Below are positions 1-8,965 of a stretch of DNA of 64,000 nucleotides, in pieces (the first letter of the stretch is position 1; each line of letters starts with the position of its first letter). This DNA comes from Dyella solisilvae (GTDB lineage: Bacteria; Pseudomonadota; Gammaproteobacteria; Xanthomonadales; Rhodanobacteraceae), in assembly GCF_003351225.1 (NCBI RefSeq), contig NZ_QQSY01000005.1, forward strand, positions 204,741 to 268,740, in the 5' to 3' direction. Both the position numbers and the translations under genes were made by a program. The notes beneath the pieces are model-generated. The model saw only the letters and a list, made by a program, of their open reading frames with translations, was not told where the DNA came from and made no database searches.

Positions 1-815
<815 letters not shown>

Positions 816-987
816 GAGTACACGATTTGGGCGGGGGGCCGTATGAGGCTGGCGGCAATCAGGTGAAGGATACCCGAACACCCCGCGGTTTATGCGACAA
901 AACCGCGCAGCCTGCACGCTTCGGCCCCGGGAGCGAGGATCATGAGAACCCTGGAATCGAGCAAGGAACCCGGAGGCCTGACGCACC

Positions 988-1728
988 ATGCTCCAGACAC
1001 TTCACCGCCAGGATGGCGCCCCGCGCATGACCCCATCACCGTCCTGCGCCGGCTGCGGCCACGCATCGGTATGCCAGGCGAGCGGCTACGATCGCGCCGA
1101 ACTTTCCGGCCTGCGCCACATTGCCGAACGCATCGGTCCCTTGCGCACCGGGGAATATCTGTACCGGCCGCTCTCGCCATTCCGCGCCGTCTATGCGGTG
1201 CAGTCCGGCATGGCCAAGACCGTGGCCGTGGACGTCGCCGGCCGCGAACAGGTGCTGGCCTTCCACCTTCCAGGCGAACTGATCGGGCTGGACGCCATCG
1301 ACCGTGAGCTGCACGACAACGCCGTGGTGGCGCTGGGCAAGACGCAGTTCTGCCGTTTTCCCTACCACGCGATTCGCCAGGTGGCGACCTCGCAGCCCGA
1401 CGTTCCCTGGCACCTGATGCACGCAGCCAGCCAGCGCATCACGCGCCTGCAGCTGAGCGGCGGCAATTACCTGGCCGAGGAGCGCTTCGCCGCTTTCCTG
1501 GTCGATATGCGCGACCGCCGCGCCGTGTTGGGCCTGTCGGCCGATTACCTGCCGCTGCCCATGTCGCGCGCCGATATCGGCAACCACCTGCGCTTGACCA
1601 CGGAAACCGTCAGCCGCCTGCTGGGCCGCTTCCGCCAGCGCGGCATGATCTCGCTGGATCGACAGGGCCTGCACGTGACCGACCTGAAGACGCTGCGCGA
1701 GCTTGGCCAGTCGCTGCTGATGCATTAA
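988..1728 (+). CDS. fnr: FNR-type oxygen-sensing Crp/Fnr family transcriptional regulator
   Basis: 246-residue cyclic-nucleotide-fold plus winged-HTH regulator. With the ATG at 988 (GGAGG 11 nt upstream) the cysteines fall at C20, C23, C29 and C122, the same numbering as the 4Fe-4S ligands of E. coli FNR, which supports this start over the internal ATG at 1027. The recognition helix region reads IGNHLRLTTETVSRLLGRF, with the E-x2-SR pattern of FNR proteins that bind TTGAT-N4-ATCAA. By family it is a dimeric cytosolic activator and repressor of the anaerobic/microaerobic switch, inactivated when oxygen destroys the cluster. It is divergent from ispG and convergent with the GFA gene. Conservation of all four cysteines argues for a true oxygen sensor rather than a redox-blind DNR/CRP relative. 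Confidence 0.93.
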   Translation: MLQTLHRQDGAPRMTPSPSCAGCGHASVCQASGYDRAELSGLRHIAERIGPLRTGEYLYRPLSPFRAVYAVQSGMAKTVAVDVAGREQVLAFHLPGELIGLDAIDRELHDNAVVALGKTQFCRFPYHAIRQVATSQPDVPWHLMHAASQRITRLQLSGGNYLAEERFAAFLVDMRDRRAVLGLSADYLPLPMSRADIGNHLRLTTETVSRLLGRFRQRGMISLDRQGLHVTDLKTLRELGQSLLMH

Positions 1729-1739
1729 GCACGTCCCTT

Positions 1740-1766
1740 GCAGGAGCGCACAAGCTGCGCTCCTGC
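1740..1766. terminator. Strong hairpin between convergent genes (bidirectional terminator candidate)
   Basis: GCAGGAGCGCA, a 5-nt loop, then TGCGCTCCTGC form a perfect 11-bp stem 11 nt after the fnr stop codon and 16 nt before the stop of the convergent GFA-family gene. There is no run of T residues, so it is either a non-canonical terminator for both genes or a member of a dispersed palindrome family. Confidence 0.55.
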
Positions 1767-1782
1767 CACCAAGGATCTATCC

Positions 1783-2133
1783 CTAGAGCAGGTGCAGTCC
1801 GTCGAACGATTTTCGATGGAGCGCGGCCAGGTCCAGCCCTTCGAGGCAACGCACGTTCAAGGCCACGGTGGCCTCGCCGGTCTTCGGGTCCGTGCCGTAG
1901 GCGAATGGCTCGCAGCCGCAATTCGGGCAGAACCGGTGATCGATGCGATGCGTGTTGAATAGATAACTCGACATCGACTCTTCCGGCGTTCGCAGGTGCA
2001 TCTGCGTGCGAGGCATGAACCACCACAGGATGCCCTTGCGACTGCAATGGGTGCAGTTGCACTCATACACCTGAGCGGGCTCGCCTTCGACTTCGAAGGC
2101 GATGCGACCGCAATGGCAACTGCCCTGGTACAT
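1783..2133 (-). CDS. GFA (CENP-V/GFA) family zinc-binding protein
   Basis: 116-residue small protein. The start at 2133 is preceded by AGGAGT at good spacing; longer upstream reading has no support. It shows the GFA fold zinc ligands: C6-x-C8, C25-x-C27-x2-C30 and C69-x2-C72-x-C74. The family was named for a glutathione-dependent formaldehyde-activating enzyme (Gfa of Paracoccus), but most members have no proven enzymatic activity, so a role in glutathione or formaldehyde chemistry is only a possibility. It lies downstream of, and on the same strand as, the acyl-CoA hydrolase gene (56-nt gap), so the two may be co-transcribed. Confidence 0.88.
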   Translation of the reverse strand: MYQGSCHCGRIAFEVEGEPAQVYECNCTHCSRKGILWWFMPRTQMHLRTPEESMSSYLFNTHRIDHRFCPNCGCEPFAYGTDPKTGEATVALNVRCLEGLDLAALHRKSFDGLHLL

Positions 2134-2188
2134 GTCGATGACTCCTTGTGGAAAGGACCCCAGACGCCGCCAATCAGGCGGACGCGAG

Positions 2189-4129
2189 TCAGGTTCGACG
2201 CAACGCGCCGGCCAGCATCCGACGCAGCATTCGCTCGCGCAGACCGGACGGCTGGGCGAGGCCCATGCGGGCGATCGCTTCACCTTCGCCTTCCACCGGC
2301 GCGCCCGGGCGCGCGATGGCGTGCAGGATGCCGAGTTTGCCGCGCCAGTTGGCGCTGCGTTGCTTGAGCCAGTCGAGGGCCGGCAAAAGGCGCTGTTCCT
2401 CGTCGGTGAAATCGCTGCCGAACGGAAACGCTGGCAACAGGCCCTTGGCCTGCCATGGCGCCAGCGCATCACGCAGGAATTCCGGGCGATTGTTGCGCCA
2501 GCGCTCAGGCACCTGGAAATCGGCCGCCAGCTTGCCGTTGGACTTGGCCTCGGCGCACAAGGCATCGATGAAGCGGGCATCTGTGATCGACAGCATGGCC
2601 TCGATGCATTCGCTGTCGGTCTTGCCGCGCAGGTCCGCCACGCCGTACTCGGTCACTATCATGTCGCGCAAATGGCGGGGGATCGTGGTGTGCCCGTAGT
2701 TCCAGCGAATGTTGGTCTCGGCGCCATCCCGGCCGCGCCGGGTCGAGCGCAGCATCAGCACCGAACGTCCTTCGGGCAACTCCTGCGCCATCGCCACGAA
2801 GTTGTACTGGCCGCCGACGCCACTCACGACGGCGCCGTCTTCCAGTCCGTCGGACACGGCCGAACCCAGCAAGGTCGCCATCATGCAGGTGTTGAAGAAG
2901 CGCGCGCCGCGGCGCTGCATCACGGCCAGCGCCTGGTGGTCGCCATAGAGTTGGTTGACGTTGGACACGCGACACATGTCCAGCGCGTCCGGGTCGTCCC
3001 GTTCCAGCTCGCCTATCCAGTCGTACAGCGCCTGCGAACCGAGGAAGAAGGCGCCACGCAGATAGTGGCCACCTGGCGTTTTCGGCGACAGCCGGCCGCT
3101 GGCCGCCGCGCGTTCGAGCGCGATGTTGTCCCAGGCGCGCCGCTTGAGGATGCCGGCGCGCTGCAGGTGCATGAATCCGTCCATGACCATCTCGCTCGCG
3201 CCATACAGGCCCGTCTTGAACGGCGCCAGCCCGCCCATCCGTGCGGCCAGGGCATGGGTGCTCCCACGCGGATCCAGCGCCACCAGCGCGCGCCGCCACT
3301 GCATGTTGTCCTCGTGGCGCCAGCGCAATCCGTAGACGAGCGCATCGGACAATGCCCCGATGCCGATCTGCAGGCAGCCGCCATCGCGCACCAGCGCACT
3401 CGCATGCAGGCCGAGCGAGTATTCGACGAGGTCGATCGGCTGCCGCGGCAAGGCGAACAGCTTCGGCAAGGACTCCGGCCGCAACTCCACGTCGAAATAG
3501 TCCTGTCTTACCTCAGCGTGACCGCTCACGTACGGCATCTCCGGATGCACCACCGCCACGCACAACGGGCGCGGCTTGCCCGATTGCACCACCTGGTCGA
3601 TGAAGTCCAGGGTCAGATCGGGATTGCATGACAGGCTGTAACGCACGCCCTCAGGCGTCTGGCGCTTCGCCACCAGTTGCACCAGCAGGTTGATGTCCTG
3701 CACGGCCAGGTCGCGCGCCACGTGCGTGTAGTTCTGGCTGATGTAGTTGCGTTGCGCGCTGGGCGAGCGCAGCAGCGCGCCCGACTGCATGTAGAACTCG
3801 TGGACGGCCACGTTCGAAGGCAGCGTCTGGCGCGCCTGGTCGATCGCGTATTGCGGATCCACCGCGTCGGCGCCGAAATGCCGCTCGACGAAAGGCGCCA
3901 CGAAGCGCTGCTCGAAGCCCGGCGCCGGATGCGGTCGCGTCAACGACAGCGCCGTATACAGCGACAACGTGCGCGAGGTGTCGGCGACCGTCAGTTTGTA
4001 CAGCGCATTGAGAAGTCCATGCGGCTTCCCCAGCCCCAGCGGGGCCGCCACGCGCAGGTCGGGACCGAGCCGCTCGGCAATGTGCTGCGCACAGGCTTCG
4101 GTGTCAGTGTGACATTGCTCAGGCGACAT
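2189..4129 (-). CDS. Acetyl-CoA hydrolase/transferase family protein
   Basis: 646 residues. The C-terminal half carries acetyl-CoA hydrolase/transferase features, including SGVGGQYNFVAMAQ and the C-terminal signature VTEYGVADLRGKTDSE, followed by an ECIEAMLSITD segment. Family members move CoA between acetate, succinate or other short acids, or hydrolyse acyl-CoA, in the cytosol. The protein is longer than the usual 430-520 residue acetate/succinate CoA-transferases; the extra length lies in the N-terminal 200 residues, which contain no motif I recognise. The substrate cannot be read from sequence. It starts at the ATG at 4129, divergent from the phospholipase-D-like gene. Confidence 0.85.
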   Translation of the reverse strand: MSPEQCHTDTEACAQHIAERLGPDLRVAAPLGLGKPHGLLNALYKLTVADTSRTLSLYTALSLTRPHPAPGFEQRFVAPFVERHFGADAVDPQYAIDQARQTLPSNVAVHEFYMQSGALLRSPSAQRNYISQNYTHVARDLAVQDINLLVQLVAKRQTPEGVRYSLSCNPDLTLDFIDQVVQSGKPRPLCVAVVHPEMPYVSGHAEVRQDYFDVELRPESLPKLFALPRQPIDLVEYSLGLHASALVRDGGCLQIGIGALSDALVYGLRWRHEDNMQWRRALVALDPRGSTHALAARMGGLAPFKTGLYGASEMVMDGFMHLQRAGILKRRAWDNIALERAAASGRLSPKTPGGHYLRGAFFLGSQALYDWIGELERDDPDALDMCRVSNVNQLYGDHQALAVMQRRGARFFNTCMMATLLGSAVSDGLEDGAVVSGVGGQYNFVAMAQELPEGRSVLMLRSTRRGRDGAETNIRWNYGHTTIPRHLRDMIVTEYGVADLRGKTDSECIEAMLSITDARFIDALCAEAKSNGKLAADFQVPERWRNNRPEFLRDALAPWQAKGLLPAFPFGSDFTDEEQRLLPALDWLKQRSANWRGKLGILHAIARPGAPVEGEGEAIARMGLAQPSGLRERMLRRMLAGALRRT

Positions 4130-4251
4130 GGATCAAGCATGACAGAAGGTTCATTGCGGCGGCATCCCATGCGTCAGTGGGGTATTCGTGGCATGGCGGG
4201 AGTGAATACGGCTTGAAGGCGCCGCACAGGCATGGCCTACACTCCGTCTTC

Positions 4252-5709
4252 ATGAGTCCGATGCCGCCTGCTTCCACTTCCGCCCGGCTGCTGGCCGAAC
4301 AAGCCCTCAGTCGCGCCGCCGGGGCGCCCCTGCTCGGCGGCAACGCCGCGGAATTGCTGATCGATGCCGAGGCGCACTTCACGGCATGGCTCGCCGCGAT
4401 CCGCGGCGCGCAACGCCGCGTGCTGCTGGAGAACTACATCATCCGCGACGACGCCGTGGGGCGCTCCTTCCTCGAAGCATTGGTGGAGTGCGCACGGCGC
4501 GGTGTGTTCGTGGCCGTCATCTACGATTGGCTGGGCTGCAGGGGCCAATTGAGGAACAGCTTCTGGGAACCGCTGCGCAAAGCCGGCGGCCAGGTGCGCG
4601 CCTACAACCCGCCGCGATTCGGACAGCCGTTCGGCTGGATCAGCCGGGACCATCGCAAGCAATTGGTGGTCGACGGCAGGCTGGGCTTCCTGTCCGGCGT
4701 CTGCCTCAGCGAGAAGTGGTTGGGCGACCCCAGGCGCGGCGTGGCGCCCTGGCGCGATACCGGCGTCGCCTTGCGCGGCCCGGCCGTGGCCGAGCTCGAG
4801 TCTGCGTTTGCGGAAAGCTGGTCAAGCATCGGCACGCCGTTGCCAACGCCCCCCCCACCGCCCGGTGGCGCCGCTGCGGAGGGCGGCGTGGCGCTGCGCG
4901 TGATCGCTACACAACCTGCTACTGCCGGCATGTATCGGCTGGACCAGCTAATCGCCTCGATGGCGCGCCGAAGCTTGTGGCTGACCGACGCCTATTTCGT
5001 CGGCGTGGCCACCTACACGCAGGCGCTGGCCGCCGCCGCCCACGATGGCGTGGACGTGCGCCTGCTGGTGCCGGGCAGCAGCGACATCCCGGCGGTGGCG
5101 AGCATGTCCCGCGCCGGCTACCGCCCCTTGCTCAAGGCAGGCATCCGCGTATTCGAGTGGAACGGGTCGATGTTGCACGCCAAGTCGGCGGTTGCCGACG
5201 GACGGTGGGCGCGTGTTGGTTCCTCCAACCTCAACCTCGCCAGCTGGCTGAGCAATCGCGAGATCGACGTGGCAGTGGAAGACGCCGGCTTCGCCGCCCT
5301 GCTGGCCGCCCAATACGAACGCGACCTGGAGAACGCCACCGAGATCGTGCTTGCGCCGAGGCGCTGGGCCCGCCAGTCCGAACAGGTGTGCAGCAGCATG
5401 GCGCGCCCCCCCAGGCAGCGCCGGCCCGGCGGCAGCTCGGGACGCACCGCCGCGGGCGCGCTGCGCATCGCCAACACGGTAGGCGCGGCGCTGACCGACC
5501 GCCGGGTGCTCGGCGACACCTCGGTCAGCCCGTTGCTCACCACCGCGCTGGTCCTCGCGCTGCTCGCCATCGTCGCCCTGCTGTGGCCTCTGGTATTGGG
5601 CCTGCCCTTGGCCGTGGTCGCTGTCTGGCTGTCGCTGAACTTTGTCGCCCGGGCCTGGCAGTTGCGGCGACGCCGCCGACGCCACGAGTACCCTGCCGCC
5701 GAAGACTGA
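4252..5709 (+). CDS. Phospholipase D-like/cardiolipin-synthase-like protein with C-terminal membrane segments
   Basis: 485 residues from the ATG at 4252; in-frame ATGs at 4177 and 4261 are alternatives and no SD clearly decides. Two HKD motifs define a PLD-superfamily catalytic pair: H134-R-K136-x4-D141 and H309-A-K311-x4-D316, the second followed by GSSNLN. The arrangement matches ClsB/YbhO-type cardiolipin synthases, which join phosphatidylglycerol headgroups at the inner membrane. Unlike E. coli ClsA, no N-terminal membrane helices are seen; instead about residues 425-470 form two hydrophobic helices followed by an Arg-rich tail (RRRRRRHEY). Phospholipid synthase, transphosphatidylase or phosphodiesterase remain possible. 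It is followed by xseA after 107 nt. Confidence 0.85.
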   Translation: MSPMPPASTSARLLAEQALSRAAGAPLLGGNAAELLIDAEAHFTAWLAAIRGAQRRVLLENYIIRDDAVGRSFLEALVECARRGVFVAVIYDWLGCRGQLRNSFWEPLRKAGGQVRAYNPPRFGQPFGWISRDHRKQLVVDGRLGFLSGVCLSEKWLGDPRRGVAPWRDTGVALRGPAVAELESAFAESWSSIGTPLPTPPPPPGGAAAEGGVALRVIATQPATAGMYRLDQLIASMARRSLWLTDAYFVGVATYTQALAAAAHDGVDVRLLVPGSSDIPAVASMSRAGYRPLLKAGIRVFEWNGSMLHAKSAVADGRWARVGSSNLNLASWLSNREIDVAVEDAGFAALLAAQYERDLENATEIVLAPRRWARQSEQVCSSMARPPRQRRPGGSSGRTAAGALRIANTVGAALTDRRVLGDTSVSPLLTTALVLALLAIVALLWPLVLGLPLAVVAVWLSLNFVARAWQLRRRRRRHEYPAAED

Positions 5710-5816
5710 AGCCCTCGCCGCGACCGGCCGGTCAGCGTCCCGCAAGCGAGAAAATGCTTGCACTGAATCGGCCAAGCGATTGTTCTTCAAGCGAACCGTG
5801 ATAGGCTGCACAGTCC

Positions 5817-7196
5817 ATGCAGATGTCCGACGACCAGCCGCCTTCAAGGCAGATCCTCACGCCCAGCTCGCTCAACCGGCTGGTGCGAGACCTGCTGGAA
5901 GACGCGCTGCCGCTGATCTGGATCGAGGGCGAGCTGTCCAACGTGGCGCGCCCGGCGTCGGGGCATTTGTACTTCACCCTCAAGGACAGCAGCGCGCAGG
6001 TGCGCTGCGCCATGTTCCGCCCCAAGAGCGGCTGGCTGAAGTTCCGACCCGCCGATGGCATGCACGTGCTGGTGCGCGCACGGGTGGGCCTGTACGAGCC
6101 CCGCGGCGAGTTCCAGTTGGTCGCCGAGCACATGGAGCCGGCCGGCGAAGGCGCCCTGCAACGCGAGTTCGAGCAACTGAAGGCCCGGCTCGATGCCGAA
6201 GGCCTGTTCGACCCGGCGCGCAAGCGCGCCCTGCCCCACTATGCGCGCCGCATCGGCGTGATCACCTCGGCTACCGGCGCGGCGATCCGCGACGTGCTCA
6301 GCGTGATGTCGCGGCGTTGGCCGCTGGCTGAGGTCGAGGTATTGCCGGTGCCGGTGCAAGGTCGCGAGGCGCCACCCGCCATCGTCAACATGCTGCGCAA
6401 GGCCTCGGCCAGCGGACGCTACGACGTGCTGCTGCTCACCCGGGGCGGCGGTTCGCTCGAAGACCTGTGGGCCTTCAACGACGAACAGGTGGCGCGCGCC
6501 ATCCACGCCAGCGCTGTTCCGGTGGTGTCGGCGGTGGGCCACGAGATCGACTTCAGCATTGCCGACTTCGTCGCCGACCTGCGCGCGCCCACGCCGTCGG
6601 CCGCGGCGGAATTGCTGGCGCCAGACGCGCAGGCGCTCCGGCGTCATCTGCACCAGTTGCAGCAACGGCTGGTGACGCTGGAACAGCGGCGACTGCAGTC
6701 GCGGATCCAGCGCGTCGACCACCTGTTTGCCCGCCTGCAGGCGCAACGGCCGCAGGCGCGGCTGGAACGCGACCGCGAGCGGCTGATGAACCTGCACCGT
6801 CGCCTGCTGGGCGTTCAACGCGAGCAGGCCCAATGGCGGCGGGTGAAACTCGAACGGCTGCATGCCCGGCTGCTGGCCCAGCATCCGCGCCAGCACCTGG
6901 CCTTACTGCAGCGACAGCTCACCGAACTGTCCCAGCGCCTGCGCCAGACCATCGAGCGGCGCCTGGAACGCGAGCGCCTCACCCTGGGGCAAGCGGGCCG
7001 CGCGCTGCACGCCATCAGCCCGCTGGCCACGCTCGATCGCGGCTACGCGATACTGTTCGATGCGCAGGGCAAGGTGCTGCGCTCGTCGCACAACGTGGCC
7101 GAAGGCACGCCTCTCCGCGCACGCCTCGCCGATGGCGAACTGCCGCTAGCCGTGACCGGCCCCCGCCCCGTGGGCGACAAGCCAGCCAAGCCGTAA
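5817..7196 (+). CDS. xseA: Exodeoxyribonuclease VII large subunit
   Basis: 459 residues, close to the 456 of E. coli XseA. An N-terminal OB-fold (WIEGELSNVARPASGHLYF) binds single-stranded DNA. The catalytic core contains RRIGVITSATGAAIRDV, LLLTRGGGSLEDLW and VVSAVGHEIDFSIADFVAD, and a long coiled-coil C-terminal region binds the small XseB subunits. The enzyme degrades single-stranded DNA from both ends into oligonucleotides and acts in mismatch repair and in removing DNA-protein crosslinks. The typical C-terminal LDRGYAI motif is present near residue 407. No xseB is in the window, as is common because the two genes are usually unlinked. Confidence 0.96.
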   Translation: MQMSDDQPPSRQILTPSSLNRLVRDLLEDALPLIWIEGELSNVARPASGHLYFTLKDSSAQVRCAMFRPKSGWLKFRPADGMHVLVRARVGLYEPRGEFQLVAEHMEPAGEGALQREFEQLKARLDAEGLFDPARKRALPHYARRIGVITSATGAAIRDVLSVMSRRWPLAEVEVLPVPVQGREAPPAIVNMLRKASASGRYDVLLLTRGGGSLEDLWAFNDEQVARAIHASAVPVVSAVGHEIDFSIADFVADLRAPTPSAAAELLAPDAQALRRHLHQLQQRLVTLEQRRLQSRIQRVDHLFARLQAQRPQARLERDRERLMNLHRRLLGVQREQAQWRRVKLERLHARLLAQHPRQHLALLQRQLTELSQRLRQTIERRLERERLTLGQAGRALHAISPLATLDRGYAILFDAQGKVLRSSHNVAEGTPLRARLADGELPLAVTGPRPVGDKPAKP

Positions 7197-7306
7197 CGAC
7201 GAAGCTCCGCGGCCTCACACCGCGTGCGGTCCCGCAAGGGCCAGCACCTCACGTGGTCTGAACGCGCCCTCCCGCATCCTGACCGCTTCATCGCGGGGAG
7301 CGTCGC

Positions 7307-8950
7307 ATGAAGGCTGCTGCGTTGTTCGTCAAGGCGCTGGAGGCCGAAGGGGTGCGTAGCATCTTCGGCGTGCCGGGCGAGGAGAACCTGGATCTGGTGG
7401 AAGCGCTGCGCGGATCCTCGATCCAGCTGATCGTCACCCGACATGAGCAGGCCGCCGGCTTCATGGCCGCCACCTGGGGACGTCTCACCGGCGAAGCGGG
7501 CGTCGCCCTTTCCACCCTTGGCCCCGGCGCCACCAACCTGGTCACCGCCGCGGCCTATGCCCAGCTCGGCGCCATGCCGATGCTGATGATCACCGGGCAG
7601 AAGCCCATCCGCGAGCACAAGCAGGGCCTGTTCCAGTTGGTCGACGTGGTCGACATGATGCAACCGCTGACCAAGTACACGCGCCAACTGGTGTCCGCCT
7701 CCACCATCCCCGCGCGCATCCGCGAAGCGTTCCGCCGCGCCGAGGAGGAACGTCCCGGCGCCGTGCACCTGGAACTGCCCGAGGACATCGCGCGCGACAC
7801 GGTGGAAGACGCCATCCTCTTGCCCACCGAATACGCGCGCCGCCCCGCGCCCGACGATGCCGCGCTGGTGCAGGCCGCCGAGGCGATCAGCAAGGCCAGG
7901 CATCCCATCCTCATGATCGGCGCCGCCGCCAATCGGCAACGCACGACGGTGGCGCTGCGCGCCTTCATCGACAAGCTCGGCATCCCGTTTTTCACCACGC
8001 AGATGGGCAAGGGCGTGATCGACGAGGATCACCCGCTGTGGCTGGGCAACGCGGCCCTGTCCGATGGCGACTTCGTGCACCGCGCGATCGATGCGGCCGA
8101 CGTGATCATCAACGTGGGCCACGACGTGGTGGAGAAACCGCCATTCCTGATGCGCAAGGGGCGGCGCACGGTGATCCACGTGAATTTCTCCAGCGCCGAA
8201 GTCGACGCGGTGTACTTCCCGCAGATCGAGGTGGTGGGCGACATCGCGCACACCGTCGAACGGCTCACCGACGCGCTGCAGGCGCAGGAACACTGGAATT
8301 TCCACTTCTTCGACCGGGTGCGCGAAGCCTTCCACCGGCAGCTCGATGATCATGCCCGCGACGGGCGCTTCCCGATGCATCCGGTGCGCGTGGTCGACGA
8401 CACCCGCCGATTCATGCCCGACGACGGCGTGCTTTGCCTGGACAACGGCATGTACAAGATCTGGTACGCCCGTTACTACCGCGCCCGTGAGCCCAACACC
8501 ATCCTGCTCGACAACGCGCTCGCCACCATGGGCGCCGGCCTGCCCTCGGCGATGGCGGCGAAGATGGTTTATCCGGAGCGCAAGGTGCTGGCCATCTGCG
8601 GCGACGGCGGCTTCATGATGAATGCGCAGGAGCTGGAAACCGCGGTGCGCCTCAAGCTGGACCTGGTGATCCTGCTGCTGCGCGACGACGCCTACGGCAT
8701 GATCCGCTGGAAACAGGCCGAGATGGGCTATGCCGACTACGGCATGGTGTTCGGCAACCCCGATTTCGTGCAGTTCGCCGAAGCGCATGGCGCGCGTGGC
8801 CACCGCCCCGCAAGCGCGGACGAATTCCTGCCCACGCTGCGGCACGCGTTCGACACCGGCGGCGTGCACCTGATCGACCTGGCCATCGACTATTCGGACA
8901 ATCACCGCATCCTCAACGAAGAGATCCGTCGGCTGAGCGCAGCCGTCTGA
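7307..8950 (+). CDS. Acetolactate synthase large-subunit-like ThDP enzyme
   Basis: 547 residues with a GGGGAG ribosome site. Three-domain ThDP-dependent enzyme of the AHAS/pyruvate-oxidase superfamily: the activating glutamate lies in RHE47QAAG, the central domain covers about 190-330, and the ThDP/Mg motif starts GDGGF at 431. The NN that normally ends this motif is replaced by RDDAYG, as in the looser AlsS-type catabolic enzymes. Such enzymes decarboxylate pyruvate and add the hydroxyethyl unit to a second 2-keto acid or aldehyde. No small regulatory subunit gene (ilvH) is adjacent, so a role in branched-chain amino-acid synthesis is doubtful. An aldehyde dehydrogenase begins 15 nt later, suggesting a two-step carboligation or aldehyde-handling pathway. 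The substrate is uncertain. Confidence 0.85.
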   Translation: MKAAALFVKALEAEGVRSIFGVPGEENLDLVEALRGSSIQLIVTRHEQAAGFMAATWGRLTGEAGVALSTLGPGATNLVTAAAYAQLGAMPMLMITGQKPIREHKQGLFQLVDVVDMMQPLTKYTRQLVSASTIPARIREAFRRAEEERPGAVHLELPEDIARDTVEDAILLPTEYARRPAPDDAALVQAAEAISKARHPILMIGAAANRQRTTVALRAFIDKLGIPFFTTQMGKGVIDEDHPLWLGNAALSDGDFVHRAIDAADVIINVGHDVVEKPPFLMRKGRRTVIHVNFSSAEVDAVYFPQIEVVGDIAHTVERLTDALQAQEHWNFHFFDRVREAFHRQLDDHARDGRFPMHPVRVVDDTRRFMPDDGVLCLDNGMYKIWYARYYRAREPNTILLDNALATMGAGLPSAMAAKMVYPERKVLAICGDGGFMMNAQELETAVRLKLDLVILLLRDDAYGMIRWKQAEMGYADYGMVFGNPDFVQFAEAHGARGHRPASADEFLPTLRHAFDTGGVHLIDLAIDYSDNHRILNEEIRRLSAAV

Positions 8951-8965
8951 TCGTCTGGAGTTTCC

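Noticed and set aside
2102..3631. Long plus-strand frame opposite the CoA hydrolase/transferase gene
   Set aside because: Low-complexity Arg/His/Gln composition; the opposite strand carries a recognisable enzyme.
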